5,525 nt of DNA from Planctomycetota bacterium (GTDB taxonomy: Bacteria; Planctomycetota; Planctomycetia; Planctomycetales; Planctomycetaceae), in contig JAQBZS010000554.1 of assembly GCA_027622115.1 (NCBI GenBank), positions 1 through 5,525 of the forward strand. Direction: 5' to 3'. The position numbers and the translations under genes are program-made. This document shows positions 5,471 to 5,525 of this stretch, piece by piece; within the stretch, counting starts at the first letter, position 1; the number at the start of each line of letters is the position of its first letter. A model generated the notes under the pieces. The model was not told where the DNA came from, searched no databases, and was given only the letters and a program-made list of their open reading frames with translations.

Positions 5471-5525
5471 CGTCGTCTCGGCTGGTTTTTCGACGCTTTG
5501 CGTCGAAAAACCAGCGAGAACGACG
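5471..5525. repeat. Long palindromic element, cut by the window's right edge
   Basis: The core GCTGGTTTTTCGACGC (5481-5496) is perfectly complementary to 5500-5515 around a TTT loop (16 bp). Pairing then continues outward as four pairs and five pairs, separated by a bulged G at 5480 and a bulged A at 5520, and reaches the last base of the window. That makes at least 25 pairs. The symmetry of the T- and A-rich stretches means neither strand shows a proper hairpin-then-U-tract terminator. It is most likely a dispersed intergenic palindrome; it probably extends past base 5525. Confidence 0.75.

Larger units (their letters stand above)
5086..5525. other. Non-coding stretch upstream of the helicase, rich in inverted repeats
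   Basis: No gene is supported here. The first ~35 bases upstream of the helicase start carry its ribosome-binding site (AGGA, 5093-5096, in - orientation). I see no convincing -35/-10 pair on the - strand. The 10-base word ATGCGTCTGT occurs twice, at 5106-5115 and 5208-5217. A small dyad, a GC-rich hairpin, the 10-bp palindrome GGGCCGGCCC (5423-5432) and a long palindrome at the right edge occupy most of 5200-5525. The right half looks like intergenic repeat material. Confidence 0.6.
5261..5525 (+). other. Open frame without stops running off the right edge; coding status doubtful
   Basis: After a TAG at 5258-5260 this frame stays open for 88 codons to the end of the window, with possible starts TTG 5279 and ATG 5318. 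The translation includes STGPVPVGATTD and LGWFFDALRRKTS. I recognise no family, there is no good ribosome-binding site before the ATG, and the frame runs through two strong hairpins, including the terminal palindrome. It is more likely a translated repeat than a real gene. Confidence 0.15.

Overview
The window looks like part of a planctomycete chromosome (Planctomycetota, Pirellula/Rhodopirellula-like). This is inferred from three things. One is the VCBS-PKD-RTX C-terminus of a large secreted protein. The second is a long perfect palindrome around GGGATAGGCTTCCAGCCTGT, a type I associate with planctomycete genomes from memory and have not checked. The third is a small P-loop kinase start and a tandem helicase of planctomycete flavour. 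Nothing in the window fixes genus or species.

Layout, left to right. Bases 1-1128 (+) hold the C-terminal end of a secreted, calcium-binding repeat protein: the tail of a VCBS repeat, a PKD-like domain, and an RTX nonapeptide array interrupted by two copies of a Gly-Ser-Asp insert. A probable intrinsic terminator lies at 1225-1264. Bases 1289-1456 (+) hold the first ~46 codons of a P-loop kinase that then runs into unrelated sequence and stops, so it is a gene remnant. Bases 1457-1652 show no recognisable gene. Bases 5085 down to 1653 (-) hold what was, or should be, one ~1,143-residue protein with two complete superfamily 1 helicase modules in series: a UPF1/DNA2-like module, then a UvrD/Rep-like module. 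The reading frame breaks once, at about 4341, just after the first Walker A motif, so the region reads as two overlapping open frames. A 68-bp perfect hairpin element sits in frame in the linker between the two helicase modules (3005-3072). Bases 5086-5525 hold the helicase upstream region and several inverted repeats. The largest runs into the right edge of the window.

The genes do not form an evident pathway. The secreted protein and the kinase remnant lie on the + strand and converge with the helicase on the - strand. The common theme is decay and repeat insertion: one frame break, one truncation, one probable frame break at the left edge, and at least two long palindromes in 5.5 kb. Either this is a degrading accessory segment, or some of the frame breaks are sequencing or assembly errors. 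The most distinctive items are the double-helicase fusion and the palindrome translated as part of its linker. I found no CRISPR array, tRNA, rRNA, integrase or transposase.
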